From positions 16,727,712 to 16,791,711 of the forward strand of contig CAXIPT010000001.1 of NCBI GenBank assembly GCA_964030475.1: 64,000 nt of DNA. The letters run 5' to 3'. Shown here piece after piece: positions 20,517 to 30,680 of the stretch. The DNA comes from Tethya wilhelma (lineage: Eukaryota > Porifera > Demospongiae > Tethyida > Tethyidae). The first letter of the stretch is position 1. Each line of letters begins with the position of its first letter. The position numbers were made by a program, and so were the translations under genes. The notes under the pieces were generated by a model. The model had not been told where the DNA came from. It did not search any database and saw only the letters and a program-made list of their open reading frames with translations.

Positions 20517-21075
20517 CACGGTGTGTTTGTTCACTCATAATCTGAAGAACAGCAAGTCTACTCTGAAAATTAAAGACATAAAGCATGGAGTACCGATGTT
20601 CATCTAACAGATCGAGGTTTCCTTGTATGTTTTGTGTGTCCAAACAGTCAGTGCTTAACTTTTTTGTGTTCACAGAGTCAGTTCACTATTGATAACCTTA
20701 GTACACCACACATAATCATAGGTCCTAAGGACACCCTGGTAACCTGTACGATAAAATTAATTTTAATATTACGTGTGTTTTGTGTGTTCACAGAGTCAAT
20801 GCTTAATTAAGTTATTCGACTTCAGGTATCCCTATAATTATTTCAAGCCATGTCTACACTCAACAAAGAAGTCTGGGTTACATTCAGCCTGATTCAGGAG
20901 GTAGATTAATGTGTTCTGTGATAAAATGGTTGCACATGGGAGTCTGTTCTGGAATGATACAATCGCAATAATTTACAGGGCAGACTCTATCGTTAAACTT
21001 AAAGACGGTCATACATCATTTCTAGAGCTGTGCTTGAGCCATCCGTTCCATGTTCGAGAGCAAAATCCCAGAATA

Positions 21076-21425
21076 AGGCATGTCGCAATTTTGGCACATG
21101 ACTTTATGATCAAGTAGAGTATTGAGGATTAACAAAAACAACATTGCCTAGATTGCCCACTTAGCTAACAGCTAAATTCCACACCTCAATAATTAATCCA
21201 TGCATGATCTATGAATTCAAACTATTATTTTATCCAGGCATGTACAGCATTGTTTGAAGCATATCAATATTTATTTTCATATGACAGGATGTATGAGGAA
21301 TCAAAAATGAAAATGAAGTAGTCATGTGCTGAAATTGTGACATGCCTTGTTTCCTTACTGTTACCACAGTGCCCATTAATTCCTATTCTGTTAATATTTT
21401 TATGAAATTTTTGCTATACTTGTAA
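21076..21425. repeat. Fold-back repeat module, diverged solo copy
   Basis: AAGGCATGTCGCAATTTTGG at the left recurs inverted as GAAATTGTGACATGCCTTG near 21330, and the right end reads CTATACTTGTAATTATTA. It matches the distal module of the composite repeats at 16171-17125 and 23591-24608, so the module can move or exist alone. Confidence 0.75.
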
Positions 21426-21591
21426 TTATTAGTATTATGCTTGGTGGATGGGCCAGTGTGAATACACTCAATGTTTTTAGCATGTATACAGTATTTTTGA
21501 GCTTGCTATTTTGTTATTAATGTTGCATGTGTGCATGTTCATGAGAAGTTCAAAATCCTTAAATACATTAATTGATTTTCATGATCATGAA

Positions 21592-21677
21592 GGGCGTGTC
21601 CACCGTCACAATTCGTCATAACACGTCATGCATCTCATTAAAAAATCGCTACTGTTGCCGCGTGGAAAAGGTCTATT
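21592..21677 (+). mobile_element. MITE terminal fragment (about 85 bp)
   Basis: Identical or nearly identical to the right terminus of the 5535-6091 element (GGGCGTGTCCACCGTCACAA through GTGGAAAAGGTCTAT). The rest of the element is missing. Confidence 0.85.
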
Positions 21678-22209
21678 GCTCCTGTTTTGGAGTGCTATTA
21701 TTACAATTACAATTACAATTGGAATACGCGCCGGTGCGATCACGATAGACTAGAACGGTAATAGAGCTATGTTTTCTCCACAGTTCTTCACGAAATAAGC
21801 TTGAAACATGCTATCAAAGTGCAGGGATACTTAGGCTATAAAATCTATAGCATCGCTTTTGAAAGTTTGGTTGCCTGGCAGTGGCTAGAAAAAAAGCTTC
21901 AGATGCGCGGCAATATCACGATCGTCCTGTAGTTTCTTTTACACGGGAAAAAGCTTCACTGTTAATGTAAAAGGCTCTCAGCAGAGTTAGCCTGATTGCT
22001 TCTTAGCTTCATCGCAAGAAAAAGCTTTGTCCCAAGTGAAACTTTGAAAGTGCATTACGTAATACGGCGAGGTTAGTAGCTACGCCTTCTTTTTGTTTTT
22101 CTTTTATAATTTAGTAAATAGATTGCTCGCCAATATCGTTTGAGCTCCCTTTCGCCAAATTTAATTCTCGCCAAAATAACCGGCCATACGGTACACGATT
22201 GTGATAGGT

Positions 22210-22420
22210 GCATGCCGCGTACCCTAGGCCGTCGTTATGCGGGGTACAGGTGTCATGTCACCCGGGGGAACCAATCTCACGGTAAAATCTAAAATTCTAG
22301 TCACACGGGTGCCCATTTTACCGTTAATTTGGGAACCCGGGTGGTGACCGACCACCCCTTGATATACCCCAGGGGCCGGGGATAGCTCTTGATTCTCTGA
22401 TGTCACGCACCCGTGTGACA
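22210..22420. repeat. GC-rich nested hairpin cluster
   Basis: GTCACCCGGGGGAACC and ACGGTAAAAT (22255-22290) are mirrored by ATTTTACCGT and GGGAACCCGGGTGGTGAC (22315-22348), giving arms of about 33 bp. A further pair CACACGGGTGC / GCACCCGTGTGA spans 22296-22420. Base composition is clearly GC-richer than the surroundings. It is probably a MITE remnant directly 5' of the methyltransferase gene. Confidence 0.7.
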
Positions 22421-22596
22421 GGAATTCGGAAGAGGGAGGAGCCGGAGCTGGACGAAAAATTGAAAGGCCGTAATCGGAGATATTCGCGAACGAGGCTAAC
22501 TTCGACTATGCAGGTTAGACATTCATGATAAAATCTGATGTTAAATTTAATTGGTATGCTCCATATCATTCTCAGACTCCAAATTGCAATGAATCA

Positions 22597-25127
22597 ATGG
22601 CGAGTAATCCCTATGAGTCAGACAAGAAAGTCAATGAATACATGGCATTTCATTATTGTCAGAGTGATGACTACATTCGTTATCCATTTGGACCAAAGGA
22701 GGCACTTGATTTCCCAAGGAAATGTGCAGAGATATGCATGAAACAAAAAGAGGTAATTGTTATTTATGAGGTGTGAAAGTCATACTGGAATTATGCCTAC
22801 CGATCAATTTTGTATGGTGAATTGTTTGCCTCAAGTTCAGTTTATTGTTTTAAGTATATCCATACACATCCATGTACAAATTATTACAGCAAGGAGTGCT
22901 GAGTCGAGCTCTTGACATAGGTTGTTCAGTGGGTCGTTCCAGTTTTGAGCTATGTCGTGAATTTGATGAAGTGTATGGCATAGACTACTCCAAGGCTTCT
23001 ATTGCCAAGAGCCAAGAATTAAAGTTGAAAGGAGAAACATGTTACCAGTTACGTCTAGAAGGAGATTTAGTGGAAGAGAAAACAGCCACCATTGATCCCA
23101 ATATAGTAAGTCTATAAGAGTGATTAACTTGACTGTAAGTTGCTGTCAGCTTGATGAATATGTTCAATCACACTTTCTATAGCTGGTTTTGTATGGTTTC
23201 TGTCCCATTGTTCCTACCTGTGACCTAGCTACATAATTATAGTAATGATGAGTAGTTGCATGGTTTTTGATTTCCCACAAAAAAAAATGTATTTCATTGT
23301 GAGGCACTCATGCACATTCTAGAGTTTGATCCTGAAAATTATATATCTTTACTGACAGGATCGCTCCAAAGCTAAGTTTGCTGTAGGCGATGCTTGCAAC
23401 CTTCCTGATGATTTGGGGCAATTTGGATGTGTCCTTGCTAGCAACATCATCGATCGGCTGAGTGAACCAATGAAATTTCTGAACAAACTGCCACAACTAG
23501 TTGTCCCAAGAGGAATCCTGGTCATTGCATCTCCGTATACTTGGATGGAAGAATATACACCAAAAGTAAGTGTAACCCTTGGTATATAGTATCATACGTA
23601 CGGTAGTACGTATAGTAGGAATGGGCCGACTGTCCCATAGACACAATACAAAATGTTGGTCACTATAAAAATCTAGTCAAACAAAATTAAACCTTCAAAG
23701 CTGCTCAGAGGCTCATACTGACAGATTACCAACTGCATGCAAGGCCTAAAGCTCACAAAAACTTTCCTCAGCACTCGTAGAGAGCGCTAGTGGGAAGCCA
23801 CCATAGTGCCATTTTTGTCCTAACGTACGTACGTACGTACTTTCTGACTGACTTACTTGAAAAGGATTTCCACAGAACCAGAATGTGTTGGGCCAACTTT
23901 GACAGCACAAAGTAAGTTCTTTTCATAGGTACTACATTCCTTGATACTCGTTTTGATCATAAATAGGCCTAAACAAAAACTAGAAAGCTTTGAAACTTAG
24001 TATATAAATTCTTGTACTACAATGCAGCCATCTTTGTAGATAGAGTTCAAAGGTCATTATTCACGTGGCATTATTATGCGCATGCGCATTAGCCTCTTCC
24101 AGCATAAAGTAGTGCATGTAGCCTCTACTCAAGCTTTTTGTAGGGACTAACCAGTCTCTAATAGTCTCCATACTGTAGTGTTGAAAAAAGTGAATGAACA
24201 AGTAGTAAAAATTTCAAAAAAATAAATAGTGTAGGAATGGGCAGTGCATTAAAAAGTATTGGAACAAGGCATGTCTCAATTTCGGCACATGACTACTTCA
24301 TTTTTATACCCAACTCTTGGCTGGCAGTCCAGTTTAAGTTACCTGTTTGTTTTATAATAATTTAGTTTACTCCACAGCATAGCCAACTGATTAGTAGGAA
24401 TTCGAACCAATGCAAAAATAAGCTATTATGATACTATTGTCGCACATGCATCATTGGATTTATGACACTGAGGATCCATATGCATGAGGGATCAAGAATA
24501 AAAATGAAGTAGTCATGTGCCGAAATTGAGACATGCCTTGTTCCAATACTTTTTAATGCACTGCCCATTCCTACACTATTTATTTTTTTGAAATTTTTAC
24601 TACTTGTATACTAAACACTTCAAGTAAATCTTAGGTATGCTGGCATGATCTGACTTGTATCATAAAGCCAGCTGCATCAGTGATACATCTGTTTAGTCAT
24701 CTGTGGAGCAAATGTGTAGCACTAGCTGACTAACTCTGACTATAATGATACTGTACTACTGTGAAATATATGGCATTGCATTACAGGCTAAGTTTTTATA
24801 ACCAAAATTGACATTTTCTAAGCCTTGTCAGGATTCTGCAAGCTGCCTGCTGAAGTATTAAGTATTATATGTAGTGCATGCTTAAGCCATGCACCAACAT
24901 TCAGTGATGCTATGTATTCCAACTTGCAGACAAAATGGATTGGTGGATATATTGAAGGGGGAAAGAAGGTTGTCAGTGTAGAGAGTCTCAAGGAAATCTT
25001 TCATTACCATTTTGACCTGATCAAGACTGAAGAAATTCCTTTCCTGATCAGAGAAACTGAACGAGAGTACTTGTGGACTGTGGCACAAGCAACTGTTTGG
25101 ATGAGAAAAGTGGAAATGGACAACTAA
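22597..25127 (+). CDS. 4-mercaptohistidine N1-methyltransferase-like protein (OvoA C-terminal family)
   Basis: Four exons, 22597-22752, 22890-23105, 23359-23565 and 24930-25127, all phase 0, sum 777 nt (258 residues). The family signature starts NPYESDKKVNEYMAFHY, continues with ALDFPRKC, and has a Rossmann motif I (DIGCSVGRSSFEL, residues 61-73) and motif II VYGIDYSKASI. SPYTWMEEYTPK and IPFLIRETEREYLW follow towards the end. These match the C-terminal methyltransferase of OvoA, which N-methylates 4-mercaptohistidine to ovothiol A. The sulfoxide-synthase part of OvoA is not in the window, so this is a stand-alone methyltransferase. An upstream in-frame ATG at 22525 would add 24 unconserved residues; I prefer 22597. 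Intron 3 (1.36 kb) holds the composite repeat. Confidence 0.88.
23591..24608. repeat. Composite interspersed repeat, copy 2 (intron)
   Basis: Same order of blocks as 16171-17125: ATCATACGTA, GACTGTCCCATAGACACAAT, GCGCATGCGCATTAGC, then the fold-back module (about 24198-24608) with arms of about 100 bp. An internal segment of about 75 bp (24109-24184) is inverted relative to copy 1. Confidence 0.85.
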
Positions 25128-25680
25128 GAAAAGATGGTCCACCAAAGTTTCAAACTACAATCAGCATGCAATCAATATCATACCAGCTGGTCAGAAATCA
25201 GAAACTCAACTAATATTTAAAAGCTTATGACTAGTACAACTAAACTAATTAACAAAAAAAAGTTTTTCAATTCTGCGAGTAGACATTCTGGTGGTAGTGT
25301 TGGGGTGGGGGGGATCTTTCTTTTTTTTCTACCACAATAGTTGGGACACAGTCAGTACTTATTTGGAGAGTATAGTTACATAGGGATATTAAAGTAACAT
25401 TTCATCCACAGTCACAGCCGATATGGCCAGTTGTGACTTATTGAGGATGATACTTAACAGATCTTTTCTCTTCATTCATTGTTTACAACTACTAAGTCAG
25501 GCGATAATGGTATGCTGTTCAATGTGAAAACAATCCCCACCTCCAGTGACTAATTATTTATTAACAATGTTACAAGCATGTTCACTAATTTTTTGATATC
25601 ACATATTATTTCTTTACTGATTTTAATTTATTAATCTTTCAGAAAATAAGCTATAGTTTTTTTATAGGACTAGTATGCTC
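25128..25680. other. Intergenic, nothing recognised
   Basis: AT-rich sequence between two convergent stops, with a poly-T/poly-G stretch near 25300-25330. No repeat family or exon is recognised. Confidence 0.6.
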
Positions 25681-27840
25681 TCAGTTGCTTTGTGGTGGTA
25701 GCCCTGGTCGTACTCTCAGAATTTTCCTTTTGACAACACACGCTATCTTGTGAAGCAGCATTGGGAAATGCTGAGCACACAGCTTCTCGTACTCAGAAGA
25801 TTTCTTCAAGGACACCCCATCCACCAATTCCAGAGGAATATCCATTGTTGTGAGCAGTTCCATGTCCACATTCTTCAATGCTGTATGGTTGAGTGTCACC
25901 TCTTCCAAATAGGACGCTCCTTCGACATCCTTCTTGCCAACAATGTATGTGAGAGTGCCAAGTTGATCACCATAGTTCACTTTGTTCAGATTAGCAGAGT
26001 ATGGAATCTCCTCATACAAAATTTCACCCAGATCGAGGGCAGTGTTGCCAAGTGTTGCAGCCATCACAAAAGGTCCTGTTATCAGAATATCGGTTGGCTG
26101 ATACCTTATTACATTGTGGAGATGTGGATTCACAATGCGTAATAGAGTGCACATCATTTGGGTCTCAGAGTGTCTAAACACTTTGCCAAAGTCGTGTATG
26201 AGCAGTTGACCTTGGTTTAGAACAGGTTGAGGCGAAATTGGTAGCAATTTTTCAGCTGGCTGTTGCGCAAGAAGTTGCCGATAAGCAGATTCTTGCTTTC
26301 TTGGTTCCTGATGCTTCAAAGGTTTGGATAGAGCTGAGATGTGATCAGGAGAGAACATAGTCATCTTGTCCATTTCTAGCACGAGATTACCATCTTGATT
26401 GAGTAGTTGGTGTGTGGTGTGTGCAACTGAGTACTCGTTTCCATCACTCCCTTTAAGTTTTGTTTTGTCGATTGTGTTCAATTGAAATGCAGCTCTAACC
26501 GTATCACCAGCTAGAAGAGGCAAGTGCTGCACCATGTTCTTAAAACAGAGATGAACTCTTGCGTGGTAGGACAGAGTGGAGACTGCAAATGCCCCTGTAA
26601 TTGTAGCAGCTAAGCTGAAAGGAAGTGGTAAGCTGATGTGCCCTGTTACACCCGAAAATCGAGGGAGACTATCATTGATTCCACTTGTGCTCAAAAACAC
26701 ACTGTCCCAGAGTGTCTTCCAACTTTTAGTAGTTGTTACCTCAAAGGGAGTTAAGATGGAATCTCCAATTGCAATTGATGCAGACATACCATGTGTAGGT
26801 TGTGTGCCACGGATCGTCTTGGCACTGGGAACAGCTGGTATTCGATCACTATCGATTCTTTTGTACATGTTGTCTAATTCTCTCATCTTTCTTGCTTTCT
26901 CTCTGTGAGGAGGTCCTATCATTTGTCGGCTTTCCTGAATGGAAGGTTGAAATGTGGTTAATGGTTTGCCTCCTTTCGAACCATCTAGCACACTATTTAC
27001 CCATATCTTCTCTCGTGGTGTCAGTTTAAACATTTCTTGAGCCATTTCTAGCTGTTTTGGTGTAAGAACAATGGTTCCGTTGAAGCCTGACCGCTTCATC
27101 TTGATGCAGTACTTCTCAAATCCAGCGTAGTCACTGATTTTGTCATGAACCCCACATATTGGCTGAATTTTGGCCGTTTTGGCTGCTAGAATAGTGTTAC
27201 TGAAGAACAAGTCATAAGAAATGGAATGATCTTCACACACAGTTTCAGCTATGAAATCTCCACTTCCCGTCATGATTGCAACGTTCCTCTCAGTGCATTG
27301 AGCAATTTCATGAAGATCAAAATAGGCACCTGGTGTCTCTGCTGTTGGTACAAGTTTGATTGCTCCCTTCTCAACTCCCATTTCTATTTCAGCACTGTCT
27401 AACATCTTGGACACTGCAATAACTTCACTAGCTGTTTCTACTTTTGGTAAAACAAAGCCTGTGATCCCTGCACGAGTGAAAGTCCAGATGTCTTTTTCCA
27501 ATTCTTCTGTTTCTTGTAAGTTACTTGTACGAACGAAGACATGTTTGTCTTTGAAAATTCCATCTTGTAAAGCATTTTTGTATAAAACTCGAAGTGATGG
27601 TTTTTCGCCAATTGCCACAGAGTCTTCAAGATCCAACTCGGTGACATCTGGCCTTAAGACATTTGCTGTCTTCTCAATGGCAGCTCTCGAGTGTTTTGGA
27701 ATGAACCATGTTCGGGCAGGAAATTTCTTGCTTGTTGGAATGGTAGCAGCCTTGGATGAACTAAATCTACATTTTGGTGAACCAGACCAGACAGTGTACG
27801 GTCCAGAGAGAAATCTATGAGGAAGCTTGCGAAGCATCAT
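25681..27840 (-). CDS. CitE/HpcH-type lyase fused to tandem MaoC-like hot-dog domains, mitochondrial (paralogue 2)
   Basis: Intronless, 719 residues, start at ATG 27840-27838, the position equivalent to the paralogue-1 start. All lyase motifs are kept: LDLEDSV, VRTSN, LPKVET, AETPG and GSGDF. The second hot-dog motif reads VNPHLHN, closer to the N-P-x-x-H pattern of MaoC hydratases than the HHH of paralogue 1. Main differences from paralogue 1 are a rearranged presequence (FLSGPYTVWSGSPK against FRILSRQSGSPK), an added SIL near residue 365 and a two-residue change at IDKTKLKG. Both frames are fully open over 2.1 kb, which argues that both are functional. The class I methyltransferase lies just upstream on the same strand, 809 bp away; no functional link is shown. 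Confidence 0.85.
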   Translation of the reverse strand: MMLRKLPHRFLSGPYTVWSGSPKCRFSSSKAATIPTSKKFPARTWFIPKHSRAAIEKTANVLRPDVTELDLEDSVAIGEKPSLRVLYKNALQDGIFKDKHVFVRTSNLQETEELEKDIWTFTRAGITGFVLPKVETASEVIAVSKMLDSAEIEMGVEKGAIKLVPTAETPGAYFDLHEIAQCTERNVAIMTGSGDFIAETVCEDHSISYDLFFSNTILAAKTAKIQPICGVHDKISDYAGFEKYCIKMKRSGFNGTIVLTPKQLEMAQEMFKLTPREKIWVNSVLDGSKGGKPLTTFQPSIQESRQMIGPPHREKARKMRELDNMYKRIDSDRIPAVPSAKTIRGTQPTHGMSASIAIGDSILTPFEVTTTKSWKTLWDSVFLSTSGINDSLPRFSGVTGHISLPLPFSLAATITGAFAVSTLSYHARVHLCFKNMVQHLPLLAGDTVRAAFQLNTIDKTKLKGSDGNEYSVAHTTHQLLNQDGNLVLEMDKMTMFSPDHISALSKPLKHQEPRKQESAYRQLLAQQPAEKLLPISPQPVLNQGQLLIHDFGKVFRHSETQMMCTLLRIVNPHLHNVIRYQPTDILITGPFVMAATLGNTALDLGEILYEEIPYSANLNKVNYGDQLGTLTYIVGKKDVEGASYLEEVTLNHTALKNVDMELLTTMDIPLELVDGVSLKKSSEYEKLCAQHFPMLLHKIACVVKRKILRVRPGLPPQSN

Positions 27841-27924
27841 TGATTTTGTCAACCTAGCTATATTATATGGACAGGTACAACTGATTGTCACTGAGGTGGA
27901 TCAGTATGTATTATACTCACTGTA

Positions 27925-28490
27925 TGATGGTATACTTAGTTGGCTGTAGTCAGTATCACTTCCTACCTAGTTAATACACTAAGAGGTACACTTATGCATT
28001 ACATAAAAAATGTACAATAATTATTATAACAATAATTAAGCTCATCATTTACAGAAAAAGGAATCTAAATGAATAGCATGCAGATCAAAGTGAACACATC
28101 AGTACATTAGTAGTTACATGCATGACTTTGTATATACACAAGGCTCACTTCATGTATGATGGTACTTTAGTTGGCTGTAGTCAGTATTTATCTAGAGCTT
28201 CCTGTAGCTATATTGTGAGTATATTAATACACTAAGAGGTGCACTTAATGTCATATAGCTCATCACTTACAGAAAAAGGAATCTAAATGAATAGTACGCA
28301 GACTGAAGTGAACAAATCAGTATAATCTTATATACAGTAGCTACATGCATGACTTTGCACATGTATGGAGAGGTGCACTAGACACGTATTTATTGTTCAT
28401 CACTTACAGAAAATGGAATCTAAATGAATAGCATGCAGATTGAAGGGACCAAACCAGTACATTAGCTACATGCATGACTTTGCACTATAA
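27925..28490 (-). repeat. Three tandem copies of a promoter-proximal block of about 140-230 bp
   Basis: CATCATTTACAGAAAAAGGA occurs at 28043 and recurs with minor changes at 28261 and 28398, each time followed by ATCTAAATGAATAG and, about 60 bp on, by TACATGCATGACTTTG. The first two units also share TTAGTTGGCTGTAGTCAGTA and TACACTAAGAGGTGCAC blocks. The upstream region of paralogue 1 has a single counterpart (17411-17600). Confidence 0.8.
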
Positions 28491-28649
28491 TACTCTGACT
28501 AATTATTGTACATGATAGTTTCTTGGTACGCAAGACAACTGAGTGCACTTATAGAAAAAACTTAATAATAATTATGCACAAATCAGAAGTGTAGACATAC
28601 AGGTCATGTTATGTTATAGATGACAAATTCAAATTTTTATTTCTGATTC

Positions 28650-29516
28650 TCAGATCTTCGTAAAGACAAGGCGTGCAAAAGACTTCTTTTTCTCAACTTC
28701 CTGATTTCCATACTTCTCTTTAAATTCTTCCATCACTTTGGGATCTACAAGAGCAGGATCAAAATTACCATGAGTTGCTGCATACCAGGTACTCATAGCT
28801 GCATCAATGTTAGGATAACTATAAACAATTTCATCCTCCTCTTTTTTGGCGACTCTAAAGCCATTCATCTTAGCTAGCTCTTCATATACTTCAAGAGGAA
28901 CATAGTGCCACATTTTCATTGCTTGTTGCCTTCTCCCTGGTCCCATTAATTGTGTCAATTCTATAGCCAGTGGATCAAGGTGTAAGAAAACACCAAGGAC
29001 AAAATTCCCCCCAGTTCGAAGGTTTTTGCTCACTCGATTAAAAACAGGTTGTTTGTTTTTGATTGATCCCATGACTATATTGCTATACACTGCATTGTAT
29101 TGATCTTCTGGAAATGTTTCTCCATCTGCCACTAGGAAAGTAATGTTTTCATTCCTATTTTGTTCCCTTGCGATCTTTATCCTCTCTTTGTCTGGGTCCA
29201 CTCCAACAACACGACCAGTTGGTCCAACTCTCTCAGCAAGAAATGAAGTGAGGACGCCTGTTCCACAGCCAAGATCAAGGACAGTGCTACCTTCTGCAAG
29301 AGGAACGAGGTCTAGGATGTGCGAGTAAGGTCTATCTTTGACAACCTGGTGATACACCTGAGCTTGTTTTGCATTTTTGTTCATCTCAACAGTTACTAAT
29401 CCTTGATGCAGTGGAGATAGTGATACTGTTGCAATACTGACTGAAGAAATTCCCTTTCTGACTAGCGAAACTAAACTGGAGTACTTATGGACCATTGGAT
29501 ATAGTGACAACAGCAT
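28650..29516 (-). CDS. Class I SAM-dependent methyltransferase, unassigned substrate
   Basis: Intronless, 288 residues. Motif I (TVLDLGCGTGVLTSFLAE, residues 78-95), motif II acidic VVGVDPDKERI and post-motif TFLVADGETFPEDQYNAVYS mark a Rossmann-fold methyltransferase of the UbiE/arsenite-methyltransferase-like group. The C-terminal half (WYAATHGNFDPALVDPKVME) resembles uncharacterised methyltransferases and gives no substrate. The N-terminal about 45 residues are hydroxylated, basic and low in acidic residues (SLVRKGISSVSIATVSLS), compatible with a mitochondrial presequence. The start at 29516 is the first ATG in frame. The gene diverges from the LIMP-2b gene, whose ATG is 173 bp away. A broken copy of its 3' end lies at 17199-17300. 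Confidence 0.85.
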   Translation of the reverse strand: MLLSLYPMVHKYSSLVSLVRKGISSVSIATVSLSPLHQGLVTVEMNKNAKQAQVYHQVVKDRPYSHILDLVPLAEGSTVLDLGCGTGVLTSFLAERVGPTGRVVGVDPDKERIKIAREQNRNENITFLVADGETFPEDQYNAVYSNIVMGSIKNKQPVFNRVSKNLRTGGNFVLGVFLHLDPLAIELTQLMGPGRRQQAMKMWHYVPLEVYEELAKMNGFRVAKKEEDEIVYSYPNIDAAMSTWYAATHGNFDPALVDPKVMEEFKEKYGNQEVEKKKSFARLVFTKI

Positions 29517-29689
29517 TGAACTGAGCTGTTTGGATGATGCCTTCCATCTGATGCCAGCTTTTGATAGTTCGCGCGCAAATTTTATTCCAGTTCTGCGAAG
29601 GGCGCGGCGCGGGAGACGAAGCCGGCCGGCTGAAGGAAAGTAGGCGTGGTTGCAGCGCACACTCTCTCGGACATCTAGTCTGTGCCAGC
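29517..29689. promoter_or_regulatory. Shared upstream region of methyltransferase and LIMP-2b
   Basis: 173 bp between divergent ATGs, markedly GC-rich (GAAGGGCGCGGCGCGGGAGA, then CCGGCCGGC). This is the most CpG-dense stretch nearby and is consistent with a bidirectional CpG-type promoter. Inferred from position and composition only. Confidence 0.55.
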
Positions 29690-30628
29690 ATGAAGAGAAC
29701 AAAAGTCTGCTGTGTGCTTTGGACAAGCTGTTTGGTGGTAGGGATTGTGCTTGTTGGAATTGGAGTGGCTGGTTTTGTGCTCAGAGAGACCACACTGCCT
29801 TCATTCATTGAAAGCATGGTGAACAAAGTCAGTCACTATGAATTTTGTGTACTAAAGCTATCAAATTATCTATATCAGGCCTATAATTACTTCTTGTACA
29901 GAGAGTCACCATTCAGCCAGGACATGCCACCTATGAGCAGCTTCAAGGTCCAACACTTCCACTGTGGAAGTCAGTCTACTTCTTCAACCTTACCAATGGA
30001 CCCGAGTTTGAAGCTGGCACTGAGAAACCTCACATCGTTGAAGTGGGTCCATACAGCTACAGGTAGTACAATGAGACCAGTGGCAGTTTACTTCAATGCA
30101 TTTAATCATAGTACTGTAGGTACTTAGCCTACCTTTGCCATGTTGGGAGACTATGTAGTACTGCTTTCCTTATTCAGAAAGTTTCAGTCACCTGAGTCAC
30201 TCAGATTACTCAGCTAGCTGGCTATATATTGTAATGTAGCTGGTCAGGAGTCCACGGCTGAGCCTGCACACATTAATTATTGCTAATTGTTATTCTTGTG
30301 TATATTTTTTGTATTCTCATATAATACACTGTATGTACAGTAGTAAATAAAGTGCAGGTTTTTTCATAGTTGATTTTTCAACTTTAAAATATTGTGTTAC
30401 GTATTCTTGTTACACTAGTATCTGTTAATCTTATGTACAGGGAAAATCGGACAAAAGAGTTTCTAGAATATTCTGAAGACCAAGATCAACTTACTTATAA
30501 TCAGAGCAAATTGTTTCATTTTGATGAGTCAGCAAGTGAGCCGGGTCTCAATGAATCAGACATCATATGCACCATTAACATTCCCTTTGTGGTGAGTTAT
30601 AACTTTGACATGTGCTATACCACTCAAC

Positions 30629-30680
<52 letters not shown>

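Larger units (their letters stand above)
19821..22596. other. Intergenic stretch with minisatellite, microsatellite and MITE remnants
   Basis: No supported exon. It contains the 19985-20335 degenerate repeats, a (GT)n tract, a fold-back module (21076-21425), a MITE terminus (21592-21677), a CGCCAAAAT remnant (about 22140-22195) and a GC-rich hairpin cluster (22210-22420). About 470 bp between 21680 and 22140 is unique sequence with several AAGCTT-containing blocks. Confidence 0.6.

Noticed and set aside
20911..21117. 68-codon frame between the minisatellite and the fold-back module
   Set aside because: No splice context, no recognised motif, and it runs into the repeat. Most likely chance.
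24397..24420. B-box-like string GGAATTCGAACC inside the composite repeat, suggesting a tRNA-derived SINE
   Set aside because: One base longer than a true B box, with no A box at the right distance on either strand. The 16-kb copy lacks the match.
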